19,150 nt of DNA from Bacteroidales bacterium UBA6401 (GCA_002438635.1 DJPX01000022.1:1-19150); one strand, 5' to 3'. Shown: positions 7,755-16,939, numbered from the stretch's first letter. A program made the numbers and translations. Notes: generated by a model from the letters alone, not told the origin.

Positions 7755-8330
7755 ATGAAAAAATTGAATTATAGCAAAATATTTTTCGAGAGGTCATTCT
7801 CAGAAGCGAGGATGAGGCCCTATTTCGACCGCTATCCCGGCAACGAGAAAAAGGCGATGCGACACTATGAGCAGAACATCCGCCTTGCTGAATCCCTCGA
7901 ACCGTCACTGTCAATCTTTGAAGTCACACTGCGCAATGCCATCATCCGGGAACTTGAACGTATGACGGGACGAAAGGATTGGTATGAAGACTTCAAGACA
8001 AACCTCACGCTCAAATCTCTCTACAAATACGTAACCACTGCCGGCAATCACATCAAAGCCCGAGGAGAGGCCGTCACCACAGATAAGATCAACGGAGAAC
8101 TGACAATGGGATTCTGGGTATCGCTCTTCAATGCTGAATACGAAATGGTCTTATGGAAAGACCTTCGAAGGGCATTTCCCAATATGCCGAAGAGCCTACG
8201 CCAAAGAAAGAATATCTCAGCTCCGCTCATACGACACCGGCGAAGAAGTAAAATACGACATCTACCCGACCGCCCTAAAAGAACTGAGCAAATAGTCCAC
8301 CAAAAATGTTATATTTGCATAACCCGATGA
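7755..8330 (+). CDS. Abi-family (AbiF/AbiD-like) protein, 3' truncated
   Basis: 191 residues from ATG 7755; the frame is open back to 7638 but that part is the leader. MKKLNYSKIFF...ARMRPYF...AMRHYEQNIRLAESLEPSLSIFEVTLRNAI and GFWVSLFNAEYEMVLWKDLRRAFP are typical of Abi_2 proteins, which abort infection and carry a HEPN-like RNase active site. Homology stops near residue 157 (RQRKNISAPL). The remaining 35 residues (IRHRRRSKIRHLP...) are unlike the family, so the C-terminal part that normally holds the R-x4-6-H catalytic motif is missing. After the break another reading frame carries what looks like the tail of a different gene. The protein is therefore probably inactive as an RNase. It lies between the primase terminator and the GmrSD operon promoter. 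Confidence 0.65.
   Translation: MKKLNYSKIFFERSFSEARMRPYFDRYPGNEKKAMRHYEQNIRLAESLEPSLSIFEVTLRNAIIRELERMTGRKDWYEDFKTNLTLKSLYKYVTTAGNHIKARGEAVTTDKINGELTMGFWVSLFNAEYEMVLWKDLRRAFPNMPKSLRQRKNISAPLIRHRRRSKIRHLPDRPKRTEQIVHQKCYICITR
8221..8295 (+). pseudogene. C-terminal remnant of an unidentified gene
   Basis: In a frame different from the Abi gene, 24 codons read LRSYDTGEEVKYDIYPTALK..., ending at TAG 8293-8295. The regular hydrophobic/charged pattern and the codon use look like a true protein C-terminus. It begins exactly where Abi homology ends, suggesting a deletion that joined two genes. The parent family is not recognised. Confidence 0.35.
8310..8317 (+). promoter_or_regulatory. -7 box TATATTTG for the GmrSD/YhcG operon
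   Basis: TATATTTG fits TAnnTTTG, 48 bp before ATG 8365. It lies within the 3' end of the broken Abi frame. The -33 region is not evident. Confidence 0.45.
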
Positions 8331-8364
8331 AAATGAGCGGCAATCACATAAATCAATAACCACT

Positions 8365-10551
8365 ATGGACGCAGGAACAAAACAACTCGCAGATATCCTG
8401 AATGGCAACCGAGTACTTGAAGTACCCTACTATCAACGCAGTTATGTTTGGAAAGAAGACCAATGGTCTAGATTCCTGTCTGATATGGAATACATAACAA
8501 GCACGGGGAAAGACTATTTCCTCGGCTCCATAATACTCAAGCAGCAGCCGACCGGCATATCCCCTTTTGACCGTCAGAGCATAATCGACGGACAACAAAG
8601 ATTCACCACTCTGGCATTATTCTTCAAATCATTGTGTCTCAAGACAAACGATATGGAGACATTCGACAGCAAATTCAGAGTCAGGGACAGAAAAACCGGA
8701 ACAAAACCAATAGCAATCCTTCATAGCATCAACGACCGCAATGACTTCCAAGCTATAATCGGCCTTGACTCAGATGTTCCATACAACGCATCTGTTCCAA
8801 GCAACATCATAAACGCATACAACTATTTCCAGAAGAACATTAATCCGGACAAACTGGACATCGACGTTCTTCTGAACCACGTTATCTTCATAGGCATATC
8901 TCTCCAGCAAGGAGAAGACGAACAAGTGATTTTCGACACGATAAACTCACTCGGCGTAAGACTCACCACGGGAGAACTTCTCAAAAACTACTTCTTCACA
9001 GAAAGCACACGTGAAGAATATGAAGAACTATGGATGCCCATATTCGAGAAAGACCGTGAACTTGCAAACTATTGGGATGCCGAAGTCGTTTCGGGACGAC
9101 TGAAAAGAGCCAATATCGACTTCTTTTTCACGGCATATCTCAACATTAAGATACAAGACCCTGCAATCAAAGTCAGCACAGATCATAAGATTAGATACCG
9201 GCGCTATGAGGGGCTTTTCAACAATTACAAAGACCTCATTAGCACATACAATCTGGACAAGAAGAGTATGATTTATGACATACTTGACTATGCCCTTCTC
9301 TATCACGACAACATCCGTCCGGACATCGCCAAAGGAGACATTCCAGGGACTCCCGGCATAGAGAGGATGAACTTTCTAATTTTCGTTCTTGAATACACCA
9401 CGATAGTCCCCTACGTGCTCTATCTCCTGAAAAATGTAACAGACATCCAAGAGCGCAATGCTATGTTCGGCTACATAGAATCATACATACTCCGCCGGCA
9501 GATATGCAAAAGTGACAACAAGAACTTCAGCGACCTGTTTTCAGAGAATCTGATAGTCAACCGGATAGTTTCCTTAGAATCACTTAAGGACTATCTCGAA
9601 AACAAAGACGACGACCAAGCACTCGCCATACCGCGTGACAGCAAGATCGTAAGCGCCTGCCATCATCAGTGGTATGCCAACAAAAAAGCACTTGCAATCC
9701 TATACTTACTCGAAACTTCAATACGTGAGGGCAAGCCTCACGCGACAAAACTCTATCCGTTTGAAAGATATAGCCTTGAGCATATCATGCCGAAAAGCTG
9801 GAAAGAGAATTGGCCACTAAAAGAAGGAACAACAGAAGAACAACGAGAAGAATCCGTCTACTGTCTCGGAAACCTTGCAATGCTCCCATCAAAACTCAAC
9901 GCCTCCATCAGCAACGCATCCTGGCAAACAAAGAAAGAAGGAAAAGGCAAAAACCTCGGCATCGTACACTACGCATCTGACATAGAAACACTCGCAGATG
10001 TCGTTAAACAAGACACTTGGGACGAGAGCACCATTTCTAATCGTGCTGATTGGATTGCAAGAAAAGCTATAGAAATCTGGCCGTCCTACCTGCCGGAAGA
10101 AGATGATGCAGATGATGATAGTTCAGAGACTACTCTGTTTGACACCCATTCAAGTCAATCCGGCAATCTCAGTCACGACTACACCAGATTTTCTCTTGAC
10201 GGAGGTCCGGCAACCTCAAAAAGGCAATTCGTACTGAACTTGGTGAAAGCATATCAGAATAAACATCCCGAAAGCACCTATGCTCAATTGAAGAAAGTGT
10301 TCAGCGACGGCCTCTGCACAAACGGGCACAGGCATATAGGACTCCTCTGCACCGAAACCGAGCATAAGTCCTGGGACAATAAATACAAGGACAAGCGCTA
10401 CTCCGTAAGATACAAAGACGGCACACTCCGTTCCGCAGACGGAATCAATTTCTATGTAAACACCCAATGGTCTCTCGATGGAATGGAAGGAATCCTCAAA
10501 CTAGCCAAAGCCAACGGCTTCAACGTGAGGACAATTTCAAAACAGAATTAG
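8365..10551 (+). CDS. GmrSD-like DUF262/DUF1524 endonuclease
   Basis: 728 residues. The N-terminal DUF262 (ParB/GmrS-like) domain has VPYYQRSYVW near residue 20 and the nucleotide-binding IDGQQR motif at 74-79. DUF1524, an HNH-type nuclease, lies at about 440-520 with EHIMPKSW (H473, P476) and CLGNLAMLPSKLN. These two domains define the GmrSD type IV restriction enzymes, which cut modified (e.g. glucosylated) phage DNA using NTP. The last ~110 residues (RQFVLNLVKAYQNKH...FYVNTQWSL) form an extra module resembling small C-terminal domains of restriction proteins, perhaps for DNA recognition. No methylase is nearby, as expected for type IV. The YhcG-like gene begins 6 bp after the stop. The frame is intact and all key motifs are present. 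Confidence 0.85.
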   Translation: MDAGTKQLADILNGNRVLEVPYYQRSYVWKEDQWSRFLSDMEYITSTGKDYFLGSIILKQQPTGISPFDRQSIIDGQQRFTTLALFFKSLCLKTNDMETFDSKFRVRDRKTGTKPIAILHSINDRNDFQAIIGLDSDVPYNASVPSNIINAYNYFQKNINPDKLDIDVLLNHVIFIGISLQQGEDEQVIFDTINSLGVRLTTGELLKNYFFTESTREEYEELWMPIFEKDRELANYWDAEVVSGRLKRANIDFFFTAYLNIKIQDPAIKVSTDHKIRYRRYEGLFNNYKDLISTYNLDKKSMIYDILDYALLYHDNIRPDIAKGDIPGTPGIERMNFLIFVLEYTTIVPYVLYLLKNVTDIQERNAMFGYIESYILRRQICKSDNKNFSDLFSENLIVNRIVSLESLKDYLENKDDDQALAIPRDSKIVSACHHQWYANKKALAILYLLETSIREGKPHATKLYPFERYSLEHIMPKSWKENWPLKEGTTEEQREESVYCLGNLAMLPSKLNASISNASWQTKKEGKGKNLGIVHYASDIETLADVVKQDTWDESTISNRADWIARKAIEIWPSYLPEEDDADDDSSETTLFDTHSSQSGNLSHDYTRFSLDGGPATSKRQFVLNLVKAYQNKHPESTYAQLKKVFSDGLCTNGHRHIGLLCTETEHKSWDNKYKDKRYSVRYKDGTLRSADGINFYVNTQWSLDGMEGILKLAKANGFNVRTISKQN

Positions 10552-10557
10552 AAAAAG

Positions 10558-11616
10558 ATGGACACAAAGCACACAATAGATACCAATTACACTTCCGACA
10601 ATCAGTTTGTCTCGGACATCATACAGATAATCCGCGACGGCAAGGACAAGGCGTATACCGCTGTTAACGCATCAATGATTGACACCTACTGGAATGTAGG
10701 CCGCAGGATAGTCTTGGAAGAACAGAAAGGAGAACTTCGTGCCGAATATGGCACACAACTTCTGAAAAGATTAGCTGCCAGCCTGACTAAAGAACTTGGT
10801 AAAGGCTACAGTGAAAGGAACTTACGCAACTTTCGTCTATTTTATCTTCAATTCCCAGACTACGAGATTTGGCACACAAGTGTACCGAATCTGACCTGGT
10901 CTCATTACCGCTCGCTGCTCTCGGAAGAAAACCGTGAAGCACGCTACTGGTATATGCACGAAGCTGCATCCGAAAATTGGAATGTCCGCACCCTCGACAG
11001 AAATGTAGGTTCCCAATACTACTTCCGTCTGCTCCAGTCCCAGCACAAGGAGCCTGTCATCCGTGAAATGCAGGAAAAGACAGCCGACTACCAGAAAGAC
11101 AAACACGAGTTCCTAAAGAACCCGTTCATCGCTGAATTCCTCGGACTACCAAGCAACATTGAGTTCACCGAATCCAAACTCGAAAGTTCCATCCTCACCC
11201 ACATCCAGAAATTCCTCCTCGAACTCGGCAAAGGCTACGCCTTCGTCGCCCGCCAGCAGCACATCACCACTGATGCCGGAGACTTCTACATAGACCTCGT
11301 CTTCTACAACTACCTCCTCAAAGCCTTCCTGCTCATAGACTTAAAGACCGCAAAAATAACTCATCAGGATGTAGGCCAGATGGATATGTATGTCCGAATG
11401 TACGATGACCTCAAGCGCACCGAAGGCGACAACCCCACCATCGGACTCATCCTCTGCACAGAAACCAGTAAGGACATAGCCAAATACTCAGTCCTCCACG
11501 AGAATCCCCAGCTCTTCGCTGCCAAATACCTCACCTACCTCCCATCCGAAGAAGATCTCAAACGCGAAATCGAAAAGCAAAAGGAAATCTTCCAGATTCA
11601 GCAAGACGAAGTCTAA
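10558..11616 (+). CDS. YhcG-like DUF1016/PD-(D/E)XK nuclease family protein
   Basis: 352 residues. The N-terminal DUF1016 half (about 15-180) has ASMIDTYWNVGRRIVLEEQKG, YSERNLRNFRLFYLQFP and LTWSHYRSLL. The C-terminal half is a PD-(D/E)XK-type nuclease fold with GDFYIDLVFYN (D246) and LIDLKTAKI (D261, K263). The usual E-x-K appears as D-L-K, so activity is uncertain. YhcG proteins are linked to DNA processing and defense islands. AGAAAAAG lies just before ATG 10558, 6 bp after the GmrSD stop, so the two genes are surely cotranscribed and may act together. The C-terminus is lysine/glutamate-rich (DLKREIEKQKEIFQIQQ). Confidence 0.85.
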   Translation: MDTKHTIDTNYTSDNQFVSDIIQIIRDGKDKAYTAVNASMIDTYWNVGRRIVLEEQKGELRAEYGTQLLKRLAASLTKELGKGYSERNLRNFRLFYLQFPDYEIWHTSVPNLTWSHYRSLLSEENREARYWYMHEAASENWNVRTLDRNVGSQYYFRLLQSQHKEPVIREMQEKTADYQKDKHEFLKNPFIAEFLGLPSNIEFTESKLESSILTHIQKFLLELGKGYAFVARQQHITTDAGDFYIDLVFYNYLLKAFLLIDLKTAKITHQDVGQMDMYVRMYDDLKRTEGDNPTIGLILCTETSKDIAKYSVLHENPQLFAAKYLTYLPSEEDLKREIEKQKEIFQIQQDEV

Positions 11617-11675
11617 AGCCTATCCCCAGACATAGAGAACAAAAAACAGAGCAACGCAAACTCTAATAATAAAGT

Positions 11676-11683
11676 TAAATTTG
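11676..11683 (+). promoter_or_regulatory. -7 box TAAATTTG for the HipA-like/HIRAN operon
   Basis: TAAATTTG fits TAnnTTTG, 37 bp upstream of ATG 11721, in the 104-bp gap after the YhcG gene. No -33 TTTG is seen. Confidence 0.45.
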
Positions 11684-11720
11684 TCAGCGAAATTAGGCGA
11701 AAGACAACCTACGAGTTATT

Positions 11721-12140
11721 ATGGTAAAGTATTATGACATATCCAACTGGGAAGACCATCCGTATTTCGGCACAGGTGGGACTCGTGATAAAGAAGTCGT
11801 AGAAAATCCGGATGATGGGAACCTTTACTATTTTAAAACATCTCTTAAGAAACAAGTAATTGATTACACCTATGAATTCTGGTCGGAAATTATTGCGTCA
11901 GAAATCGGGAAAGCATTGGGACTGGACATTCTTCATTACGATGTTGCAAAAAGAGGCAATAAACTTGGATGTCTATCAAAATCTATGATTGATCCTCAAA
12001 AGGAAGCACTACAAGAAGGCTATAAATGGCTAACGGGATTTGAGGAAGAGTACGATATCAAAGACAAGGAAGCATACACTTTCCAGATAATCGAGAGATT
12101 GCTCACATCAAAATTCCCTAAAGAGGGTTTTTATTTATAA
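11721..12140 (+). CDS. HipA/HipT-like kinase, N-terminal part (frameshifted)
   Basis: 139 codons giving the N-lobe of a HipA-like Ser/Thr kinase without the usual N-terminal subdomain 1. NLYYFKTSL is the ATP-binding strand with the likely lysine. EFWSEIIASEIGKALGLDILHYDVAKRGNKLGCLSKSM is the family core. HipA/HipT kinases phosphorylate translation components such as aminoacyl-tRNA synthetases and cause growth arrest. The frame stops at TAA 12138, but the catalytic lobe continues in the +1 frame from about 12142. One T fewer in the run 12128-12132 would restore a continuous ~317-residue protein, so this is a frameshifted gene, a phase-variable off state, or a sequence error. Confidence 0.7.
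   Translation: MVKYYDISNWEDHPYFGTGGTRDKEVVENPDDGNLYYFKTSLKKQVIDYTYEFWSEIIASEIGKALGLDILHYDVAKRGNKLGCLSKSMIDPQKEALQEGYKWLTGFEEEYDIKDKEAYTFQIIERLLTSKFPKEGFYL
12128..12132 (+). other. T5 run where the kinase frame breaks
   Basis: With four T residues the reading would be KFPKEGFIYNIIKIIVFD, continuous into the catalytic lobe. With five it ends at TAA 12138. The site is short for classical phase variation but suits a single-base indel. Confidence 0.5.
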
Positions 12141-12141
12141 T

Positions 12142-12672
12142 ATAATCAAGATAATCGTATTCGACTGCATAATAGGTAACGAAGACCGTCATCAAGAAAA
12201 TTGGAGCATTGTCGTTTCAAACAAATTAGTAGATCGAAATAAACTATTTCGCAAGAAACAAACGGTAACAGAGACGACATATTCTTTTGCCCCGATTTAT
12301 GATAGTGGCAGCAGTATGGGACGAGAACTTACAGATGAAAGAGTGGCGAAAATGCTGAAAGATAATATGCAACTCGAAGCATACATCAAGCGCGGCAAAT
12401 CTGAGATTCATTGGGAAGGAGAAAAGGGGAAGCAAAAGCATTTGGATTTAATTACAAAAGTCGCCAACTCTGGGTATCGTGAAAAAGTCATTGAAATCAT
12501 TGCTTCCATTCGTAGCAAATATCAAGACAATATACTCATTGAAATCATTAATAACATTGACAACTGTTTACCCAAAGATTGTCTCTCGCAAAAAATTCCT
12601 AAAATTCGCAAAGATTTTTGGATAAAACTTGTATCTTTGCGAATTAAAAAGTTATTCGAGCTCCGATTATGA
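12142..12672 (+). CDS. HipA/HipT-like kinase, catalytic part (+1 frame)
   Basis: Open frame continuing the kinase. IIKIIVFDCIIGNEDRHQENW at 12142-12204 carries the HipA catalytic-loop motif (NxDRHxxN-like, with D at 12184-12186 and a downstream N). APIYDSGSSMG (near 12300) is the DFG-like metal-binding loop. The first ATG in this frame, 12316, lies after both motifs, so translation from it would give a dead fragment; the piece makes sense only joined to 11721-12140. The last codons overlap an inverted repeat and a -7-like box. The stop TGA overlaps the ATG of the HIRAN gene (ATGA), typical of coupled toxin-antitoxin-like pairs. Confidence 0.65.
   Translation: MIKIIVFDCIIGNEDRHQENWSIVVSNKLVDRNKLFRKKQTVTETTYSFAPIYDSGSSMGRELTDERVAKMLKDNMQLEAYIKRGKSEIHWEGEKGKQKHLDLITKVANSGYREKVIEIIASIRSKYQDNILIEIINNIDNCLPKDCLSQKIPKIRKDFWIKLVSLRIKKLFELRL
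12603..12645. promoter_or_regulatory. 13-bp perfect inverted repeat inside kinase 3' end
   Basis: AATTCGCAAAGAT (12603-12615) and ATCTTTGCGAATT (12633-12645) are exact reverse complements with a 17-bp spacer. The right arm overlaps the -7-like box TATCTTTG (12632-12639), 30 bp before the HIRAN ATG. This geometry suits an operator/promoter for an autoregulated second gene; an mRNA hairpin is the alternative. Confidence 0.5.
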
Positions 12673-13328
12673 AAGATGGAATAGGACATATTTTTCTTGC
12701 ATGGCGAAAGGGACCTGGTTTCTCTCGCATCATAATTGGCACAATTAAAAGAAATGTATCTCAAGGAGTTACTTTTAGATACATATCGGAAGGGCTAGCA
12801 AAGGCAAAGGAATATGGCTTTGTCGTATATCCAGACTTCCCCGATGAAAGTAAGATATATTCAGATCACGTGTTAGATATTTTTGGACAGAGACTGAATA
12901 AATCAGAACGTGAGGATATTGGAAAGTACTATTCTTATTGGGAGATAGATCAATCAAAAAAAGAGGATAAGTATTATCTTCTCGCCCATACACAAGGAAT
13001 GTTACCAACAGATAATTTTGAACTCCTTGCAGATTATAATCCAATAAAAGGATTGTCCTTTACAAGCGAACTATGTAGCTTGACACACTTGCAACTGCCT
13101 TCAGATACTCTTGAAGAAGGAGACATTCTCAGATGGCAAAAAGAATACAACAATGAATATGATAAATTCGCTGTCAAAGTATTCAAAGGAGACCAGTTTG
13201 TTGGTAGAATCAAGAGGATTCATTCTCGTGTTTTCTACAAGAAACACGGTGAGAGACTCACTATTACCGTTAAGAGTGTTAATAGGAATGGGCATCTAAA
13301 TCGTGCATTTCTCAAAATATCATTTTAA
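12669..13328 (+). CDS. HipS-like N-domain fused to HIRAN domain
   Basis: 219 residues. The first ~120 (FSRIIIGTIKRN...FRYISEGLAKAKEYGFVVYPDFPD...YSDHVLDIFGQRLNK) resemble HipA N-subdomain 1, which in split systems (HipBST) is the separate HipS protein partnering the kinase. Residues ~130-219 form a HIRAN domain (LPSDTLEEGDILRWQKEYNNEYDKFAVKVF...VGRIKRIHSRVFY), a fold known in helicases such as HLTF for binding 3' ends of single-stranded DNA. It overlaps the kinase stop by 4 bp. A plausible role is to bind and restrain the kinase while sensing damaged or invading DNA ends; that is inference. No HTH HipB-like gene is present. It ends at a strong terminator. Confidence 0.7.
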   Translation: MKDGIGHIFLAWRKGPGFSRIIIGTIKRNVSQGVTFRYISEGLAKAKEYGFVVYPDFPDESKIYSDHVLDIFGQRLNKSEREDIGKYYSYWEIDQSKKEDKYYLLAHTQGMLPTDNFELLADYNPIKGLSFTSELCSLTHLQLPSDTLEEGDILRWQKEYNNEYDKFAVKVFKGDQFVGRIKRIHSRVFYKKHGERLTITVKSVNRNGHLNRAFLKISF

Positions 13329-13365
13329 ATCCGCATTGTCAATTAGAATGCGGATTTTTATTTAG
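13327..13365 (+). terminator. Rho-independent terminator after the HIRAN gene
   Basis: AAATCCGCATT (13327-13337) pairs perfectly with AATGCGGATTT (13347-13357) around a 9-nt loop, followed by TTATTT. It overlaps the stop codon. It can also work in the opposite direction for the convergent ATPase gene. Confidence 0.8.
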
Positions 13366-13460
13366 CCCCTGAACGAGAAAGGTACTCCTATCAGCAGTTA
13401 GGGTTATACTCGAGCAGGTCGGAGACATATCATAATTCTTTCGTGAGAATCCAACACATT

Positions 13461-15683
13461 TTACACCAATTGCGACTTTATATCTTGATACAACTTTTTC
13501 AGTCTCCACAATGACATATCAATCAATGGCTCAAACATAAAACTATTCAAGTGTATGTTTTCGGGAGTTATCAGATTGACCTCTTTAATAAGTAACTGTA
13601 TGCCGCTATTAGTAGTAGAATATAACTCGTCAAATTTCTTTGAGAGAGCAGAAGTCTGATTTGATGTAATACTATTATAGAAAATATTGAAATCCGCGAT
13701 AGACATCACTTGTTTTATCTTGGATATCATATAATCTTCTGACTTTAATCTTATGGCTATAGCAAAAACAATCTTGTTTTCAATACATATTTCATCTAGA
13801 GCCGGTTGGGCACAAAGAGCATCCGCAGTGTTGTAAATATAACTTTTTATATTTAAATCAGTATTTACTGCTGGCAGTTTATGAGCATCAATATTATTGC
13901 TCACGATTTTAACAATGTCTTTCACTGTCAAACTTGCCGTTTCTGTTTTCACATGAAGGCATGATGTTAATTTTATATATTCCGATTTAGGGTCACTGGA
14001 GACACCCTTGGAATATTCAATAAGATTACGCACCAAAGGGATTAAGGTAATAAAGAATTCTGGTTCATCAGCATTATTCTTTATGAGTTTGAATGGTTCT
14101 CTCAGATATTCTGCTTGATGAAATTTAATTTCACCATTAGCATCTTTATAGACCATGTATGTGCTATTTCTTTTAACTCTTAGACGCGATGATATTGTCC
14201 GATAAAAGTCAAAATTGTGGGTAAGTATTATCATCTTGAATCTTGCGTCATCTTTCAAATCGCAAAGGTATTCAACTATCGCATATTTATTCTTGTAGTC
14301 AAATGAATCTGAGACGTCATCAAATACAATAATATGCTCTTGCTCTCCATCATGCTTCATCTTTTCGATAGCAAAGAGCAGTTGTAAAGTATAGAATGCC
14401 CTCAGTTCCCCTTTACTTAGAACATTTTCTTCCAGAACTTTTGACTCAACCGCCTTTGAACCCGCTTGAGTGCTGTATTCAAAAGACAATGCTGCTGCCT
14501 CCTCATTAAGTAAAAGGTCTGTCTGATTCTTGATTTTTACTTCAAAAAGAACCGAAAACCTTCGATTGAAAATACTTATCGTTTTCTCCCAAGCCGATCT
14601 TTGCCCTGCAGCTTCTTGAAGCACCGAATCTAATGTGGCTTTAGCGCCTTGATAAGATACGAGTAATTCATCAACCTTACTCTTAAATCTGGCAAAATAT
14701 CCTTTCCATACTTCTCTATGAAAGTTTTCGTAGTCAAGTAATTTGTCTACCAAGTCTGGGTGGCTTTCAATTATCTCCTTAAACTGTCGTAAAGAATCAT
14801 TAGCACTAGCTTTTTTATCAATCTTTTCGAATGCTTTTTTGACAGTGGCATTGTTAAGTATATCAGAAAGTTCATTGTTAATTAAGGTTGCAAGCGATGC
14901 TGCCGAGTCAATAGTGGTTTCGCCATCACCCAATACAATTTTATGGTTGACTTCGAAGAAAGCATTGTCTGCAACAGATTTAGATAATTCGGAAGCTTGG
15001 TAAGTGCCAAATGTCTTGCCATTATTTTGCTTGAATAATTTTGACGAATGTAATATATCCTGATACTTATCGAAATAATCTTTCAACGCATCACGATTTG
15101 CATAGATAAATGCTTTGACCTTACCATCCTTATCAAAGATGCTATTATATTTAAAATCAAAGCATACCTCGTTTCCGCTAACGTCTGCCATCACTTCTTC
15201 AAACTTGCTATAGAAAAGACTTGTCTTACCTTCGCAGAATGTACGAACAAACTCAGATACAATATCAGTGCTTCTTGCATAGTCACTAATATCTTTAAAC
15301 AATGCTTTCTGTTTTTCAGACAAGTTTTTTAGGATACTATCATATTGCTGCTTCAATACACTGTCAGCAAGGAACGATGTGATATTCTTGGGCGTTTCCG
15401 AATCAGGCTCTTCACAATTTGATACATATATCGAGGTTGGCAATATGACATTGCTGTATTCATCCTTTATATCTATATTTCCAGCAACATCTGCTACCAC
15501 ATCTTTGATTCTGTCAGCCTTCTCTTGTCCATAGAATCGTAGTGTTTTAGCAAACGAAGTTTTCATCAAACCGTTGGGAGCATAGATAAGCACTACATTC
15601 TCTCCATCAAAATTCAATTCCTGCACAAGCTTTGTAATACCAAAGCAATGCTCCAGATTTAAATATATTTTATTCATAATCAT
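13461..15683 (-). CDS. ABC/SMC-type AAA ATPase, putative defense protein
   Basis: 740-residue soluble ATPase of the RloC/PrrC-like AAA_13 group. Walker A is APNGLMKTS (35-43), the variant typical of this group. A long helical insert (~110-400) is followed by an ABC signature LSKGE (422-426, second G replaced by K), Walker B VFDDVSDSFD (453-462) and the H-loop histidine H489 in ILTHNFDF. The last ~200 residues include LVRNLIEY and are predicted helical; in relatives this part carries the effector, but I see no clear HEPN or nuclease motif. RloC and PrrC cut tRNA during phage infection, so an anti-phage role is plausible by analogy and context only. ATG 15683 is used; ATG 15677 is also possible. 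It has its own strong promoter (15706-15736) and converges on the HIRAN gene. Confidence 0.75.
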   Translation of the reverse strand: MIMNKIYLNLEHCFGITKLVQELNFDGENVVLIYAPNGLMKTSFAKTLRFYGQEKADRIKDVVADVAGNIDIKDEYSNVILPTSIYVSNCEEPDSETPKNITSFLADSVLKQQYDSILKNLSEKQKALFKDISDYARSTDIVSEFVRTFCEGKTSLFYSKFEEVMADVSGNEVCFDFKYNSIFDKDGKVKAFIYANRDALKDYFDKYQDILHSSKLFKQNNGKTFGTYQASELSKSVADNAFFEVNHKIVLGDGETTIDSAASLATLINNELSDILNNATVKKAFEKIDKKASANDSLRQFKEIIESHPDLVDKLLDYENFHREVWKGYFARFKSKVDELLVSYQGAKATLDSVLQEAAGQRSAWEKTISIFNRRFSVLFEVKIKNQTDLLLNEEAAALSFEYSTQAGSKAVESKVLEENVLSKGELRAFYTLQLLFAIEKMKHDGEQEHIIVFDDVSDSFDYKNKYAIVEYLCDLKDDARFKMIILTHNFDFYRTISSRLRVKRNSTYMVYKDANGEIKFHQAEYLREPFKLIKNNADEPEFFITLIPLVRNLIEYSKGVSSDPKSEYIKLTSCLHVKTETASLTVKDIVKIVSNNIDAHKLPAVNTDLNIKSYIYNTADALCAQPALDEICIENKIVFAIAIRLKSEDYMISKIKQVMSIADFNIFYNSITSNQTSALSKKFDELYSTTNSGIQLLIKEVNLITPENIHLNSFMFEPLIDMSLWRLKKLYQDIKSQLV

Positions 15684-15705
15684 ATGAATATTAGTGTTAT
15701 TGCAT

Positions 15706-15736
15706 CAAAACTACAAATAATGTAGATAAAATCAAA
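15706..15736 (-). promoter_or_regulatory. Complete Bacteroidales promoter for the ATPase
   Basis: On the minus strand, TTTG (15733-15736) is followed by exactly 19 bp and TAGTTTTG (15706-15713), the full TTTG-N19-TAnnTTTG consensus. Transcription would begin near 15699, leaving a short leader before ATG 15683. This is the best promoter in the window. Confidence 0.7.
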
Positions 15737-15768
15737 GCATATATAGACAATTAAAAGCAATTAATTGT

Positions 15769-15944
15769 ATGTCCTCTCCCGCTGCGATGCTGAAAGACTT
15801 GCCTTTATGGACAGGGCTGAACCGGGAGATTGACGCTCTCCGCTTCGCTCCGACCGCCAAACCTCTAGCCCTTTCCAAACTCGCTCCGCTCGATAAAACA
15901 GTAACGGTTGACTTGACTCGTCTTTCTCCGCTTCTGTCCGAAAA
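15769..15944. other. GC-rich segment preceding the right 85-bp repeat
   Basis: A GC-rich block unlike its AT-rich flanks that leads directly into the right repeat. Frames are open on both strands but overlap each other, lack recognisable domains and have no ribosome binding site, so I do not call a gene. It is probably a non-coding part of the mobile sequence that delivered the repeat; the left repeat lacks it. Confidence 0.4.
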
Positions 15945-16029
15945 GCCTTTTCGCCTTTCCTTATTTTGCCAACGGCAAAATACTCGGCTCGGCCGGCGCA
16001 CTGATGTGCGCTTTGAGTGGGCTTCCTGC
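15945..16029 (+). repeat. 85-bp direct repeat, right copy (DR-R)
   Basis: Same orientation as 5469-5553 with one mismatch (T for G). It keeps the TATTTTGCC/GGCAAAATA and GCGCAC/GTGCGC hairpins but breaks the third one because the sequence diverges after GGGCTTCCTGC. It marks the right edge of the defense segment. Confidence 0.8.
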
Positions 16030-16056
16030 GAATCACGTGCAATAACATGTGTTCAA

Positions 16057-16225
16057 GTAGTTACATAATCATAAAAAATATAACTTGATAATCTTTATGT
16101 CTTTTGGTCTATATTACTTTTCTCATCTGTCGTGCACCACCGTTACACTACTTTTTTCGAAAAGAAATCTATCCTCGAAAATCCATTTCAAATCTTTACT
16201 AACTATTTTTCAAACGCTTACACTA
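16057..16225 (+). repeat. MITE-like repeat copy G
   Basis: About 165 bp; second subfamily (AACTTGATAATCTTTATG at left, AAATCTTTACTAACTATTTTT at right) with a degenerate core GTGCACCACCGTTACAC. Closest to the copy at 4515. The following 16226-16570 has no gene I can support; it contains scattered CACCTTTAG/CTAAAGGTG inverted motifs around 16345-16415 only. Confidence 0.6.
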
Positions 16226-16570
16226 AAAGATTTCTTTGCATTAAACAAATATAGAACGGAAATTTTTTGAACCTTAAAAACACCTTTGAGGTCAATATGC
16301 CTTGTAGGGGCTTCTATTAAGGGTAGCAGGTAAAGGTGAATGGTTTTTGTGATCACCTTTAGGACATACCCTTTCTGGAAGTGCATAGAATGGGGGTCAC
16401 ACCTAAAGGTGAATTTCGGGTTAAGATGAGAATCCATGATTCGCTCCAAGTAGTCAAGCAAACCATCCATATAGATATTTTTTAAGCATTAGGTCGACAA
16501 CTACCTCTACTGAATTTTTCAACTCCAAGATCAAGAACTTTAGAGCTCAACTCAGAGGTGTTTCTGATGT

Positions 16571-16733
16571 TAAGTAACTTTAAAAAAATAACCTGCATCA
16601 TCTTAGGTAATCTTTTTGGTCTATATTCTTTTCTCATCAGTCGTGCACCACCAGTACACTACTTTTTCGTTACCAGATCTATCCTCGAAAATCTTTTACT
16701 AATCTGATACAAATTATTTTTTTCAAGTTACTA
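16571..16733 (+). repeat. MITE-like repeat copy H (best-preserved ends)
   Basis: About 163 bp bounded by AGTAACTTTAAAAAAATAA and its near-perfect inverse TTATTTTTTTCAAGTTACT (one mismatch in 19), with weaker pairing continuing inward for another ~25 bp. The core is GTGCACC-acc-AGTACAC. A left-end-like fragment is also present at about 17007-17040. Apart from promoter-like boxes, 16734-17199 holds nothing else I recognise. Confidence 0.7.
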
Positions 16734-16939
16734 ATAGGCTTCAAAATGTTTATGCATAATGCACAGGGGTTTCCTTATGACTCCTTCATTGCCCACTTGT
16801 CCGTACAACGAAACCTGACGAAGTCCAGCTGATGACCCCCACTTTTCCAAATTTAAAGACAATACTTGAGGTTTATCATAATTTTTGAGAATAGGTGTCT
16901 TTTGATGGTTTCTAACCTTTCTTTATCGGCATAATTATA